Below the pieces are notes generated by a model. That model was given only the letters and a program-made list of their open reading frames with translations, had not been told where the DNA came from and did no database searches. DNA of 64,000 bases from Variovorax davisae (lineage in GTDB: Bacteria > Pseudomonadota > Gammaproteobacteria > Burkholderiales > Burkholderiaceae_C): NCBI RefSeq assembly GCF_030316845.1, contig NZ_JASZYS010000006.1, positions 359,826-423,825 of the forward strand, written 5' to 3'. Below are positions 17,622 through 28,493 of the stretch, in pieces (within the stretch, counting starts at the first letter, position 1; every line of letters starts with the position of its first letter). The position numbers were made by a program, and so were the translations under genes.

Positions 17622-18412
17622 ACATGCAGGACACATGGAACGAGGCCGCGGTGCGGCTCGACGACGCCGCCCGCGAGCGGCGCGGCATCGCGCAGTTCGA
17701 GCCGGGCGCCTTCGACCTGGCGCGGGCCTACGAGATCCAGCGCGCCGCGATCGAGCGCCGCATCGGCCGCGGCGAGCGGCATGTGGGCATCAAGCTCGGC
17801 TTCACCAGCCGGGCGAAGATGATCCAGATGGGCGTCGACAGCCTGATCTGGGGGCTGCTCACCGACGCGATGATCGAGGAAGAGGGCGGCTTGGTCGACC
17901 TCGCCCGCTACATCCATCCGCGGGTCGAGCCCGAGGTCTGCTTCCTGACCCGCAAGACCATCGACGGCCCCTTGACCGCGCTCGAGGCGGCCGACCGCAT
18001 CGAGGCCGTGGCGCCGGCGATGGAGATCATCGATTCGCGCTATCTGGACTTCAAGTTCAGCCTCGAGGACGTGGTGGCCGACAACTGCTCGTCGGCCGGG
18101 CTGGTGGTCGGCGCCTGGTCGCGCGATTTCGACGGCCTGGCCAACGCCGGCGTACGGCTGCAGTTCGACGGCCGCGACGTGCAGGTGGGTTCGACCGCGG
18201 CCATCCTCGGCCATCCGCTGCGCTCGATCGTGCAGGCCTCGCGGCTGCTGCAGGGCGCGGGCATGAGCCTGCCGCCGGGCTCGCTGATCATGGCCGGCGC
18301 AGCCACCGCTGCCGAGGCCTTGCGGCCCGGCGTCCACGTGCAGTGCCAGATCGGCAGCGGCGCCGGCGCGCTGGGCCGCGTCGCCTTCCTGGCCACGGGA
18401 GCCGGCGCATGA
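17618..18412 (+). CDS. nbaG: 4-oxalocrotonate decarboxylase
   Basis: 264 residues of the DmpH/XylI family, decarboxylating 2-oxohex-3-enedioate to 2-hydroxypenta-2,4-dienoate. Diagnostic blocks are [36 protein letters not shown] and [14 protein letters not shown]. The start at 17618 has AAGGAGG (17607-17613) just upstream and overlaps the aldolase stop. It is thought to act as a complex with the hydratase NbaH so that the unstable dienol is passed on. No tautomerase gene is needed because deamination of 2-aminomuconate gives the oxo form directly. Confidence 0.93.
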   Translation: MNMQDTWNEAAVRLDDAARERRGIAQFEPGAFDLARAYEIQRAAIERRIGRGERHVGIKLGFTSRAKMIQMGVDSLIWGLLTDAMIEEEGGLVDLARYIHPRVEPEVCFLTRKTIDGPLTALEAADRIEAVAPAMEIIDSRYLDFKFSLEDVVADNCSSAGLVVGAWSRDFDGLANAGVRLQFDGRDVQVGSTAAILGHPLRSIVQASRLLQGAGMSLPPGSLIMAGAATAAEALRPGVHVQCQIGSGAGALGRVAFLATGAGA

Positions 18413-18849
18413 CGGCGACGCAGCCTCCTGTGGCCGGCGTCGTCGCCGGCAAGGCCACGCCGCGCGGGCGCTTCCCGCACATCCGGCGCGCCGGCGACTT
18501 CCTGTTCGTCTCGGGCACCAGTTCGCGCCGGGCCGACAACAGCTTCGCGGGGGTCGAGGTCGATCCGCTCGGCGTCACCCGGCTCGACATCGCGGCGCAG
18601 ACGCGGGCGGTGATCGAGAACATCCGCGACATCCTGCGCAGCGCCGGTGCGGACCTGTGCGACCTGGTGCAGGCGCAGGCCTTCCTGGTCAACATGAACG
18701 ACTTCGGCGGCTACAACGCGGTCTGGGCCGAGTACTTCGACTACGACGGGCCGACCCGCACCACGGTGGCGGTGCACCAGCTGCCCCATCCCCACCTGCT
18801 GATCGAGATCAACGCCGTGGCCCATGCGCCGCAGCCACGTTCCTCCTGA
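18409..18849 (+). CDS. nbaF: 2-aminomuconate deaminase (RidA family)
   Basis: 146 residues. The RidA fold is seen in ADFLFVSG-like ([11 protein letters not shown]), [19 protein letters not shown] and the C-terminal [13 protein letters not shown]. In the 2-aminophenol and 2-nitrobenzoate pathways this family deaminates 2-aminomuconate to 4-oxalocrotonate with release of ammonia. No signal peptide, unlike the RidA at 8489. It overlaps nbaG by 4 bp and is followed 15 bp later by nbaC. Confidence 0.92.
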   Translation: MTATQPPVAGVVAGKATPRGRFPHIRRAGDFLFVSGTSSRRADNSFAGVEVDPLGVTRLDIAAQTRAVIENIRDILRSAGADLCDLVQAQAFLVNMNDFGGYNAVWAEYFDYDGPTRTTVAVHQLPHPHLLIEINAVAHAPQPRSS

Positions 18850-20452
<1,603 letters not shown>

Positions 20453-20456
<4 letters not shown>

Positions 20457-21619
20457 TCCATCGCATTCGCCCGCTCCTCGTCGCCTGCGCCTTCGGCCTC
20501 GCGGCAGTGGCTGCCTCGGCCCAGGTCAAGATCGGCTTCATCGGCACCCTGTCCGGTTCGGCGGCGGCGCTCGGGCAGGACCAGTACGACGGCTTCATGC
20601 TGGCGGTGGCGCAGCGCGGCGGCAAGCTCGGCGGCGTGCCGGTGACCGTCCTCAAGGAGGACGACCAGCTCAAGCCCGACCTCGCCGTGCAGGTGGTGCA
20701 GAAGCTGATCCAGAAGGACAAGGTCGACCTGGTCACCGGCGTGACCTTCTCCAACGTGATGATGGCGCTGGCCAAGCCGCTGGCCGAATCGGGCCTGCTG
20801 TTCGTCGGCTCGAACGCCGGGCCGGCGCCGCTGGCCGGCAAGCAGTGCCACCCCAACTTCTTCTTCACCTCGTTCCAGAACGACAACCAGGCCGAGGTGC
20901 TGGGCAAGTACGCGGCCGACAAGGGCTACCGCAAGATGCTGCTGCTGGCGCCCAACTACCAGTCCGGCAAGGACCAGGTGCTGGGCTTCAAGCGCTACTA
21001 CAAGGGCGCCGTGGCCGGCGAGATCTACACCCAGCTCAACCAGCCGGACTACTCGGCCGAGCTGGCGCAGATCCAGGCCGCGGCACCCGATGCGATCTTC
21101 GCCTTCTTCCCCGGCGGCATGGGCGTGAACTTCATCAAGCAGATGAACCAGTCGGGCCTGCTTCACAAGGTGCCGCTGCTGACCGTCAGCACGGTCGACG
21201 GCACCACGCTGCCGGCCATCAAGGACGCGGCGCTCGACGTGCTGGCCGGCGCGGCCTGGGGCCCGGACCTCCCGAACCCGGCCAACGCCGCCTTCGTCGC
21301 TGCCTTCGAGAAGAAGCACGGCCGCATCCCGTCGCAGTACGCCGCGCAGGGCTTCGATGCGGCGCTGGCGATCGACAGCGCGCTGGCCAGGACCCAGGGC
21401 GCGGTCGCCAACCGCGATGCCCTGCGCGCGGCGCTGGCGGCCGCCGACTTCGCCTCGGTGCGCAGCGGCTTCAAGTTCGCGGCCAACGGCTTTCCGGTCC
21501 AGGACCAGCATGTGTTCGTGGTCGCCAAGGACGCGCAGGGCCGGGTCTCGCTCAAGAAGATCGCGACGCCGCTGCCGGGCCTGGTCGACGCCTACGCGGC
21601 CGAGTGCCCGGCGAAATGA
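20453..21619 (+). CDS. LIV-type ABC transporter substrate-binding protein
   Basis: A 388-residue periplasmic binding protein (type I fold) with a Sec signal cut near residue 24 (AAVAASAQ). [11 protein letters not shown] starts the mature fold. It belongs to the subgroup that serves aromatic acids and other non-amino-acid ligands; fusion to the nba enzymes by a 4-bp overlap suggests 3-hydroxyanthranilate or a precursor as ligand. AGGAGAG at 20440-20446 supports the start. Confidence 0.93.
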
Positions 21620-22536
21620 GTCCCGAGTTCCTTCTGACCCAGCTGCTGAACGGCGTCCAGTACGGCGTGCTCCTGTTCCTGATGGCCGCGGGGCTGACGC
21701 TGGTGTTCGGCATCATGAACTTCATCAACCTGGCGCACGGTTCGCTCTACATGATGGGCGCCTACTTCGCGGCGCTCGCCTACGGCAAGACCGAGTCCTT
21801 CCTGCTCGCGATCGTGGCCGGCGCGGCCGGCCTGTTCGTGCTGGCCGTGCTGCTCGACCGGATCGCGTTCTCGGCCCTGCATCGGCGCGACCACCTCGAC
21901 CAGGTGCTGGCCACCTTCGGGCTGGTGCTGTTCGCCAACGAGGCGGTGCGCTTCTTCTGGGGCAGCGCACCGCTGTTCATGGACGTGCCGGGCTGGCTCT
22001 CGCAGCCGGTGCAGCTGCTGGGCTTCAACTACCCGGCCTACCGCGGCGCGATCATCGTCGTCGGACTGGGGGTGGCCTTCGGCCTGCACCTGCTGATCGA
22101 CCGCACCCGCATCGGCATGCTGATCCGCGCCGGCGCCAGCAACCGGCAGATGGTGTCGGCGCTCGGCGTCAACATCGCCTGGCTCACCACCTTCATCTTC
22201 GCGCTCGGCGCTGCGCTGGCCGGGCTGGCCGGCGCGATGGTCGGCCCGATCCTCTCGATCCAGCCCGGCATGGGCGAGCCGATCCTGATCCTGACGCTGG
22301 TGGTGATCGTCATCGGCGGCATCGGCTCGGTCCGCGGCGCGCTGTTCGGCGCCCTGATCGTCGGCATCGTCGACACCCTGGGCCGCGGCGTGCTGCCGGG
22401 GCTGCTGTTCAAGCTGTTCGACCCGGCCATCGCGGCCGCTGCCGGTCCGGCGCTGGCCTCGGTCGGCGTCTACCTGCTGATGGCCGCGGTGCTTGCGCTC
22501 AAGCCCGAAGGCCTTTTCCCGACGCGCCATTCATGA
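21616..22536 (+). CDS. livH: LIV-type ABC transporter permease (LivH-like)
   Basis: 306 residues, about eight hydrophobic segments, starting with the LivH-typical LLNGVQYGVLLFLMAAGLTLVFG and N-F-I-N-L-A-H-G stretch. The EAA-like cytoplasmic loop is GASNRQMVSALGVN. It forms the membrane channel with the LivM-like protein. It overlaps both neighbours by 4 bp. Confidence 0.94.
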   Translation: MSPEFLLTQLLNGVQYGVLLFLMAAGLTLVFGIMNFINLAHGSLYMMGAYFAALAYGKTESFLLAIVAGAAGLFVLAVLLDRIAFSALHRRDHLDQVLATFGLVLFANEAVRFFWGSAPLFMDVPGWLSQPVQLLGFNYPAYRGAIIVVGLGVAFGLHLLIDRTRIGMLIRAGASNRQMVSALGVNIAWLTTFIFALGAALAGLAGAMVGPILSIQPGMGEPILILTLVVIVIGGIGSVRGALFGALIVGIVDTLGRGVLPGLLFKLFDPAIAAAAGPALASVGVYLLMAAVLALKPEGLFPTRHS

Positions 22537-23537
22537 CCACCCTGTCTCCCTCTTCCCGTGCCCGCCGCCCGGCCGGCGCCGGACGCCGCCCCCGCCTGGC
22601 CAGCGGTGCGATCGCGCTGCTCGCGCTGGTGCTGCTGGCCGTGCCAGCCTATGCGGCGGTGGCCGGCGACGCCTACGCGCTGACGCTGGCCTCGCGCATC
22701 CTGGTGTTCGCGCTCGCCGCCGCGGGCCTCAACATCGCGCTCGGCCACGGCGGCATGGTCAGCATGGGCCACGCGATGTACATGGGCCTGGGCGCCTATG
22801 CCGTGGTGCTGATGCAGGGCTTCGGCATCGCGTCGGGTTGGCTGCAGCTGCTGGCACTCGGCGCCGTCGTGGCCGTCGTCGCGCTGGCGGTCGGCTGGGT
22901 GGCGCTGCGCACCCGCGGCATCGCCTTCATCATGATCACGCTGGCCTTCGCGCAGCTGTTCTTCTTCCTGTTCGTGAGCCTCAAGGCCTATGGCGGCGAC
23001 GAAGGCATGACCTTGCAGCAGCCGAGCGCCTTCGGCGTGCTGACCGGCCATGCGAGCGCCCTCTACTACGCGCTGCTGGCCTGCGTCGGCGCCGTGGCCT
23101 ATGGCAGCTGGCGCATGATCGGCTCGCGCTTCGGGCTGGTGCTGCGGGCCTCGCGCATCAACGAGCGGCGGGTCCAGGCCGTCGGCACCTCGGTCCTGCC
23201 GTACCGGCTCACGGCCTACGTGCTGTCGGCGCTGGTCTGCGCGCTGGCCGGCTTCTTCCTGGTCAACCTGACCGGCTTCGTGTCGCCCGCCTACCTGGCC
23301 TGGACCGTGTCGGGCGAGCTGATCGTGATGGTGGTGCTCGGCGGCGCCGGCACCATCGCCGGTCCGCTGGTCGGCGCCGCCGCCCTGCTGCTGGTCGAGG
23401 AAGGACTCAAGTCCTGGACCGAGTACTGGATGATGGTGCTCGGCCCGCTGATCGTGCTGATGGTGCTGGCACTGCGGCGCGGCCTCTGGGGCCTGCTGGC
23501 ATCGGCCAACGACACCGATGCGGAGGCCCGGCCATGA
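22533..23537 (+). CDS. livM: LIV-type ABC transporter permease (LivM-like)
   Basis: 334 residues with an Arg-rich cytoplasmic N-terminus and about nine membrane segments. LNIALGHGGMVSMGHAMYMGLGAY and the RASRINERRVQAVGT loop are characteristic of LivM. It is the second membrane subunit of the importer encoded by 20453-25032. It overlaps livH-like and livG-like genes by 4 bp each. Confidence 0.94.
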   Translation: MTTLSPSSRARRPAGAGRRPRLASGAIALLALVLLAVPAYAAVAGDAYALTLASRILVFALAAAGLNIALGHGGMVSMGHAMYMGLGAYAVVLMQGFGIASGWLQLLALGAVVAVVALAVGWVALRTRGIAFIMITLAFAQLFFFLFVSLKAYGGDEGMTLQQPSAFGVLTGHASALYYALLACVGAVAYGSWRMIGSRFGLVLRASRINERRVQAVGTSVLPYRLTAYVLSALVCALAGFFLVNLTGFVSPAYLAWTVSGELIVMVVLGGAGTIAGPLVGAAALLLVEEGLKSWTEYWMMVLGPLIVLMVLALRRGLWGLLASANDTDAEARP

Positions 23538-24289
23538 AGCCGCTGCTGTCGGTGCAGGGCCTGGTGAAGCGCTATGGCGCGCTGCTGGTGACCGATGCGG
23601 TCGACCTGGACATCCGGGCCGGCGAAGTGCATGCCGTGATCGGTCCCAACGGGGCCGGCAAGACCACGCTGATCAACCAGATCGCAGGCGAGGTGCGCAG
23701 CGACGCCGGCCGGATCTGGCTCGACGGCCAGGATGTGACGCCGTGGTCGGTGGCGGCGCGGGCCCAGGCCGGCCTGGGGCGCTCCTACCAGATCACTTCG
23801 GTGATCGCGGAATTCAGCGTGCTCGAAAACGTGCTGCTGGCGGTGCAGGCGGTGCGCGGCCACAACTTCCGTTTCTGGCAGCCGGTGACGCGGACGGCCG
23901 GGCTGGTCGAGGCGGCCGATCGCTATTTGTCGCTGGTGGGCCTGTCGGGCGTGCGGCGGCGCACGGCGGGGCTGCTGTCCTACGGCCAGCAGCGGCAGCT
24001 CGAACTCGCGATGACGCTCGCGATCGAGCCCGAGGTGCTGCTGCTCGACGAGCCGATGGCCGGCCTGGGGCCGACCGAGACGCAGCAGATGGTCGAGGTG
24101 CTGCAGGGCCTGCGGGCGCGCTACGCGATGCTGCTGGTCGAGCACGACATGCAGGCCGTGTTCGCCTTGGCCGACCGCATGAGCGTGCTGGTCTACGGCA
24201 AGGTGGTGTTCTGCGGCAGCCCGGCCGAGGTGCGCGAGAGCGCGATCGTGCGCGAGGCCTACCTGGGCGACGAGGAGATCCCGGCATGA
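23534..24289 (+). CDS. livG: LIV-type ABC transporter ATPase (LivG-like)
   Basis: 251 residues. Walker A GPNGAGKTT (38-46), signature region LSYGQQRQLE, Walker B VLLLDEP and the switch His in LVEHDM are present. The signature reads LSYGQ rather than LSGGQ, common in LivG. It energises import together with the LivF-like subunit encoded next. Confidence 0.94.
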   Translation: MKPLLSVQGLVKRYGALLVTDAVDLDIRAGEVHAVIGPNGAGKTTLINQIAGEVRSDAGRIWLDGQDVTPWSVAARAQAGLGRSYQITSVIAEFSVLENVLLAVQAVRGHNFRFWQPVTRTAGLVEAADRYLSLVGLSGVRRRTAGLLSYGQQRQLELAMTLAIEPEVLLLDEPMAGLGPTETQQMVEVLQGLRARYAMLLVEHDMQAVFALADRMSVLVYGKVVFCGSPAEVRESAIVREAYLGDEEIPA

Positions 24290-25032
24290 GCGAAGCCAGC
24301 GCCATCATCCAGCAGGCCGCGAGCCGGCCGCTGCTCGAACTCGACGCCGTCGACGCCGGCTACGGGGCCAGTCAGGTGCTGTTCGGCATGTCGATCGCGG
24401 TCCGGGCGGGCGCCTGCGCCACGCTGCTCGGCCGCAACGGCATGGGCAAGTCGACCACCATCAAGAGCCTCATGGGCCTGATCAAGCCGAGGCGCGGCGT
24501 GGTGCGGTGGAAGGGCGACCCGGTGCAGGGCCGGCCGCCGCATGCGATCGCGCGCGCCGGGATCGGCCTGGTGCCCGAAGGCCGGCAGGTGTTCCCGAAT
24601 CTCACGGTGCGCGAGAACCTGGTCGCGACCGCGATCCGGCGGCCGTCGTCGGCGGCGCCGTGGACGCTGGCGCGCGTGCATGCCCTGTTCCCGCGGCTGG
24701 CCGAGCGCGGCGCGAACTTCGGCAACCAGCTGTCCGGCGGCGAGCAGCAGATGCTGGCCATCGGGCGTGCGCTGATGACCAACCCCGAGCTGCTGGTCCT
24801 CGACGAGGCGACCGAGGGCCTGTCGCCCTTGATCCGGCAAGAGATCTGGACCGCCCTGGCGGCGATCAAGGCCGAGGGCACCGCGATCCTGATCGTCGAC
24901 AAGAACCTGGGGCCGCTGCTCGGGCTGGCGGACCATCACCACATCGTCGAGAAAGGCCGGGTCGTGTGGCAGGGCGACTCGCAGGCGCTGCGCGGGGACC
25001 GTGCGGCCTGGACGAGGTTCCTCGGCGCCTAG
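24286..25032 (+). CDS. livF: LIV-type ABC transporter ATPase (LivF-like)
   Basis: 248 residues with Walker A GRNGMGKST, signature LSGGEQQ, Walker B LLVLDEATEG. The switch position reads LIVDKN instead of the usual LVEQN/LVEHD: the histidine is absent, as is frequent in LivF-type subunits. It is the last gene of the operon. Its TAG shares the four bases CTAG (25029-25032) with the stop of the converging LysR. Confidence 0.93.
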   Translation: MSEASAIIQQAASRPLLELDAVDAGYGASQVLFGMSIAVRAGACATLLGRNGMGKSTTIKSLMGLIKPRRGVVRWKGDPVQGRPPHAIARAGIGLVPEGRQVFPNLTVRENLVATAIRRPSSAAPWTLARVHALFPRLAERGANFGNQLSGGEQQMLAIGRALMTNPELLVLDEATEGLSPLIRQEIWTALAAIKAEGTAILIVDKNLGPLLGLADHHHIVEKGRVVWQGDSQALRGDRAAWTRFLGA

Positions 25033-25940
25033 ACGTCACTCGCCACTTTGCGCAGGCATTCGATGAACAGTCGTGCCACGGGCGTCAAGGCCCGCGCGTC
25101 GGGCACCAGCAGGGTGATCCGCAGCATGGCGATCGGGCCCGGCAACGGCAGCTGTACCAGCCCGAGCGTGCTCCATCCCCCACCCAGGGGATCGTCGACC
25201 ATGAACGCCAGCGCATCGGTGCGGTGGAGCAGAGTCATCGCCAACTGCGACGTCTGGCAGGCGATCACGTCGGTGGGCGGCGGCAGGCCTTGGGCCTCGA
25301 AGAGGCGGCGCAGCAAGACCGGCCCGTAGCTGGGTACCAGCCATGTGCACTGCTGCAGCAGCCGCAACGAGCGCGTATCGGCCTGGGGATGGCTGGCGCG
25401 CGCCCGCACCACCAGCGGTTGCTCGAGCAGGAGCTCACGTTCGAAACCATCGTTCGCGTCATCCAGCTCGCTGATCAATGCAAAGTCGCAGTCGACACCC
25501 AGCCAGCGCTCGTCGGTGCTGGGCAGGCTCAGTTCCCGGAGTTCGAGCACGACGCCGGGCCGGCGCAGGCGGAATTCGACCAGGGCCTCCGGCAGCAGCT
25601 GGGAGGCCGCCCCGCTGAAAGCCACGCAGAGCCGCCCGCCGACCCCGTCGCGCAGTTGTGCGATCTCTTCCTTGGTGCGCCGGACCTCGTTGAACAGCAG
25701 GTGGGTACGGCGCAGCAGGGCGGTGCCGATCGCGGTCGGCACCACGCCCTTGACGCTGCGCGCGAACAACGGCGAGCCCAGGCTGCGCTCGAGTTCACGC
25801 ACGGCATGCGTGACCGCAGGCTGGGTGAGGTGCACCTGGCGAGAGGCCGAGCGGATGCTGCCGGACTCCGCCACCGCACGAAAGATCTGCAGTTGACGCA
25901 AGGTCAGGTGCGGGCTGCCGAGATGAGAAGGGTCCGTCAA
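25029..25940 (-). CDS. LysR-family transcriptional regulator
   Basis: 303 residues, HTH LRQLQIFRAVAESGSIRSASRQVHLTQPAVTHAVRELE followed by a ligand-binding domain. It resembles the TsaR/AbgR-like group seen beside Comamonadaceae transport genes. It is divergent from the DUF2817 gene at 26041 across 100 bp, so that gene and the porin beyond it are the likely targets. Confidence 0.92.
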   Translation of the reverse strand: MTDPSHLGSPHLTLRQLQIFRAVAESGSIRSASRQVHLTQPAVTHAVRELERSLGSPLFARSVKGVVPTAIGTALLRRTHLLFNEVRRTKEEIAQLRDGVGGRLCVAFSGAASQLLPEALVEFRLRRPGVVLELRELSLPSTDERWLGVDCDFALISELDDANDGFERELLLEQPLVVRARASHPQADTRSLRLLQQCTWLVPSYGPVLLRRLFEAQGLPPPTDVIACQTSQLAMTLLHRTDALAFMVDDPLGGGWSTLGLVQLPLPGPIAMLRITLLVPDARALTPVARLFIECLRKVASDV

Positions 25941-25958
25941 TTCAATTGATCGTCACAA

Positions 25959-26000
25959 AAAAGATTCTGTCTTTTGCGGATCGCGCGCTGTTCCTACAGT
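25959..26000 (+). promoter_or_regulatory. Dyad and promoter in lysR/DUF2817 divergent gap
   Basis: AAAAGA (25959-25964) and TCTTTT (25970-25975) form a perfect dyad with a 5-bp centre, a plausible LysR box. TACAGT (25995-26000) is a possible -10, with TTTTGC (25972-25977) as a -35 at 17-bp spacing, placing the dyad over the -35. The CCTACAGTCG context resembles the CCTAGACTCCG of the nba promoters. Confidence 0.5.
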
Positions 26001-26040
26001 CGCTCTGCCTTTCCCCGCAAGTCTCCTCAAGGAACACCTG

Positions 26041-27153
26041 ATGACGAACAGTGCCCCCATGAACGACAGCTCGGTGCGCGCCTGCTTCTCGGCCGACTAC
26101 GCCGAAGCGCGCGCGAAATTCATTGCGCTTGCCCAGCAGGCCGACGCCAGTCTCGAGCACCATGTCCTCGAAGGCCAGCTCGGCGCCCAGGGCGAAACGC
26201 TGGCCACCGACGTGGCCCTTTTCGGAGCGTCCGGCGACGCACCGCTCCTGGTGCTGAGTTCGGGCGTGCATGGCGTCGAAGGCTTTTGCGGTTCGGGCTG
26301 CCAGCTGGCGCTGCTGCACGACACGCAGCTGCTGCAGAAGGCGCACGAACGCGGCGTTGCCGTGCTGCTGATCCATGCCATCAACCCGTACGGCTTCTCG
26401 CACCTGCGTCGCACCAACGAGGACAACATCGACCTCAACCGCAACTTCATCGATTTCGCGCACCCCACGCGCAACCCGGCCTACGCCGAGGTGCAGGCGC
26501 TGATGCTGCCCGCCGAGTGGCCGCCCACGGCCGCCAATGCCCAGGCCATCGGCGACTACGTGGCGGCCCATGGAGACGACGCATTCCACGACGCCTTGGT
26601 CACGGGGCAATCCGAATTCGCCGACGGCCTGTTCTACGCCGGCACGGCGCCGAGCTGGAGCAACCGCACGCTGCGCGCGATCCTGCGCCGCCATGGCGAG
26701 GGTCGGCGTCGCATCGCCTGGATCGACGTGCACACCGGCCTGGGCCCTCGCGGCCACGGCGAGAAGATCCACAACGGCTTGCCCGGCATGACCGAGAACC
26801 TCCACCAGGCGCGTGCCATCTGGGGCGCCGACGTGGTCGCGGCCTGGGAAGGCGACTCCTCCTCGCGCCAGGTGGTGGGTCATGCGGCCACCGCGGTGAT
26901 CGCTGAGTGCCCGCAGGCCGAGGGCGTGGGCATCACGCTCGAGTACGGCACGGACGACACGGCGGCCATGCACGCGTTGCGTGCCGAGCAATGGCTGTAT
27001 CGCCACCCTCACGCGGCCAGCGCCGGGCAGCGCGCGGCGATCAAGCAGCAGTTGCGCGACGCCTTCTACGTGGACCACGACGAATGGCGAGGGATGGTCG
27101 CCGGCCAATGCCGGGTCGCCCTGTTGCAGGCTTGCCTGGCCCTCGGCCGCTGA
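26041..27153 (+). CDS. DUF2817 family M14-like metallo-hydrolase (copy 1)
   Basis: 370 residues, no signal peptide. The zinc-carboxypeptidase (M14) pattern can be traced: HxxE as GVHGVEG (H77, E80), the substrate-binding NR pair (N133-R134 in DLNRNF), the third ligand H231 in DVHTG, and a late acidic residue in ITLEYGT that fits the catalytic glutamate. The reaction is therefore probably hydrolysis of an amide or peptide bond in a small imported molecule. A paralogue lies at 35353-36486; a porin and a Dpp-type importer sit between them. Confidence 0.85.
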   Translation: MTNSAPMNDSSVRACFSADYAEARAKFIALAQQADASLEHHVLEGQLGAQGETLATDVALFGASGDAPLLVLSSGVHGVEGFCGSGCQLALLHDTQLLQKAHERGVAVLLIHAINPYGFSHLRRTNEDNIDLNRNFIDFAHPTRNPAYAEVQALMLPAEWPPTAANAQAIGDYVAAHGDDAFHDALVTGQSEFADGLFYAGTAPSWSNRTLRAILRRHGEGRRRIAWIDVHTGLGPRGHGEKIHNGLPGMTENLHQARAIWGADVVAAWEGDSSSRQVVGHAATAVIAECPQAEGVGITLEYGTDDTAAMHALRAEQWLYRHPHAASAGQRAAIKQQLRDAFYVDHDEWRGMVAGQCRVALLQACLALGR

Positions 27154-27226
27154 CGCGAAGGCCATCGATCGGCTCTTGCATCGCTGCGCCGGCGTGGCCC
27201 TATTGCCGCGCCAGGGGATCGAGGTT

Positions 27227-27246
27227 GCGGCCGCCTTTTCGGCCGC
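27227..27246 (+). other. Hairpin between DUF2817 and porin genes
   Basis: GCGGCC and GGCCGC (6-bp arms, 8-nt loop including TTTT) lie between the DUF2817 stop and the porin start, just ahead of the porin ribosome-binding site (GGGAGA, 27252-27257). It may tune read-through or mRNA stability. No U-tract follows. Confidence 0.3.
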
Positions 27247-27264
27247 GTAAGGGAGACATTTCCA

Positions 27265-28491
27265 ATGAAGAAGACTTTGTCCGCCGTGGCAGGCCTGGCT
27301 GTGGCCGGCGTTTCCTCGGCGCAATCGACTGTCACCGTGTTCGGCGTGCTCGACGCTTCGATCAGCAGCTATTCGAACAGGGCCGAAGACAGGCAATTCC
27401 CGACCCGAGGCAGCGCCACCATCCGGCGCACCGAGCTGACCAACTCCGCCTACAACTCCAGCCGTCTGGGCTTTCGCGGCACCGAAGACCTCGGTGGCGG
27501 CCTGGCTGCCGGCTTCTGGCTCGAGGGTGCCGTCAACAACGACGACGGCACCGGCAGGGCGGGCGGCGGTGGCATGAACTGGCAGCGCCGATCGACGATC
27601 AGCCTGTCCGGCGCGTTCGGCGAAGTTCGTCTGGGCCGCGACTTCACGCCGACGTCCTACAACGACGGCGTGTTCGATCCGTTCGGCAACAACGGGGTGG
27701 GGGCCAGCGCGATCGGACTGGGCAACGGCAGGCGCAGCCCGGGCCGCTTCCAGAACGGCTACGCGGACAATCGCAGCTACGTGCGGGCCAGCAATTCCGT
27801 GAGCTATTTCCTGCCGCCGAACCTGGGGGGTGTCTATGGACATTTCATGTATGCCTTCAATGAAGCGACCAAATACAAGCCGGCGAACCCGGAGGCGAAA
27901 GACAGCGATGGCACCGCGTTGATGAAGCCCAACAGCCAACGCACCGGCCGTTACGTCGGCGGTCGCGGCGGCTATGCCAACGGCCCGCTGGACGTCGCGC
28001 TGGCCTACAGCGAAACCGCGATTTCAGACGACTTCTTCGCCGGCACCACGACCACCGTCAAGTTCTGGAATCTGGGCGCTTCGTACGACCTGGGCGCCGT
28101 CAAGCTGTTGGGCGAATACTCGAGCGCCAGGGCAGCGACCGATCGCGTGCACGGCCACCTCTTGCCCTGGCGCGATCCGGTCGCGAAGGGCTGGGTGCTC
28201 GGTGCCACGGCACCCGTCGGCCCTGGGCTGATCCGCGTGGCCTATTCGACCTTCCAGTTCACCCGTCTGATGGGCGCGACGCCGGAGCCCGAAGCCAGCC
28301 AGATCGCCATCGGCTATGTGCACAACCTGTCCAAGCGCACGGCCTTGTACGCCACCGCGGCGCGCGTGAGCAACAGGAACGGTGCCGAACTCTCGGTGGG
28401 CGGTCCGGCCTTTCTGGACTCCATGAACGGCAGGCCACTGACGCCGACGACCTCGACCGGCTACGACTTCGGGATTCGCCACGCCTTCTGA
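27265..28491 (+). CDS. Gram-negative porin
   Basis: A 408-residue complete porin, longer than the 362-residue one at 11078 because of extra loop sequence (for example around GTALMKPNSQRTGRY). Signal peptide MKKTLSAVAGLAVAGVSSA, hallmark LGFRGTEDLGGG, and terminal GYDFGIRHAF. It follows the DUF2817 gene by 111 bp and converges on the Dpp-type operon. It probably admits the substrate of that transporter. Confidence 0.95.
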   Translation: MKKTLSAVAGLAVAGVSSAQSTVTVFGVLDASISSYSNRAEDRQFPTRGSATIRRTELTNSAYNSSRLGFRGTEDLGGGLAAGFWLEGAVNNDDGTGRAGGGGMNWQRRSTISLSGAFGEVRLGRDFTPTSYNDGVFDPFGNNGVGASAIGLGNGRRSPGRFQNGYADNRSYVRASNSVSYFLPPNLGGVYGHFMYAFNEATKYKPANPEAKDSDGTALMKPNSQRTGRYVGGRGGYANGPLDVALAYSETAISDDFFAGTTTTVKFWNLGASYDLGAVKLLGEYSSARAATDRVHGHLLPWRDPVAKGWVLGATAPVGPGLIRVAYSTFQFTRLMGATPEPEASQIAIGYVHNLSKRTALYATAARVSNRNGAELSVGGPAFLDSMNGRPLTPTTSTGYDFGIRHAF

Positions 28492-28493
28492 TG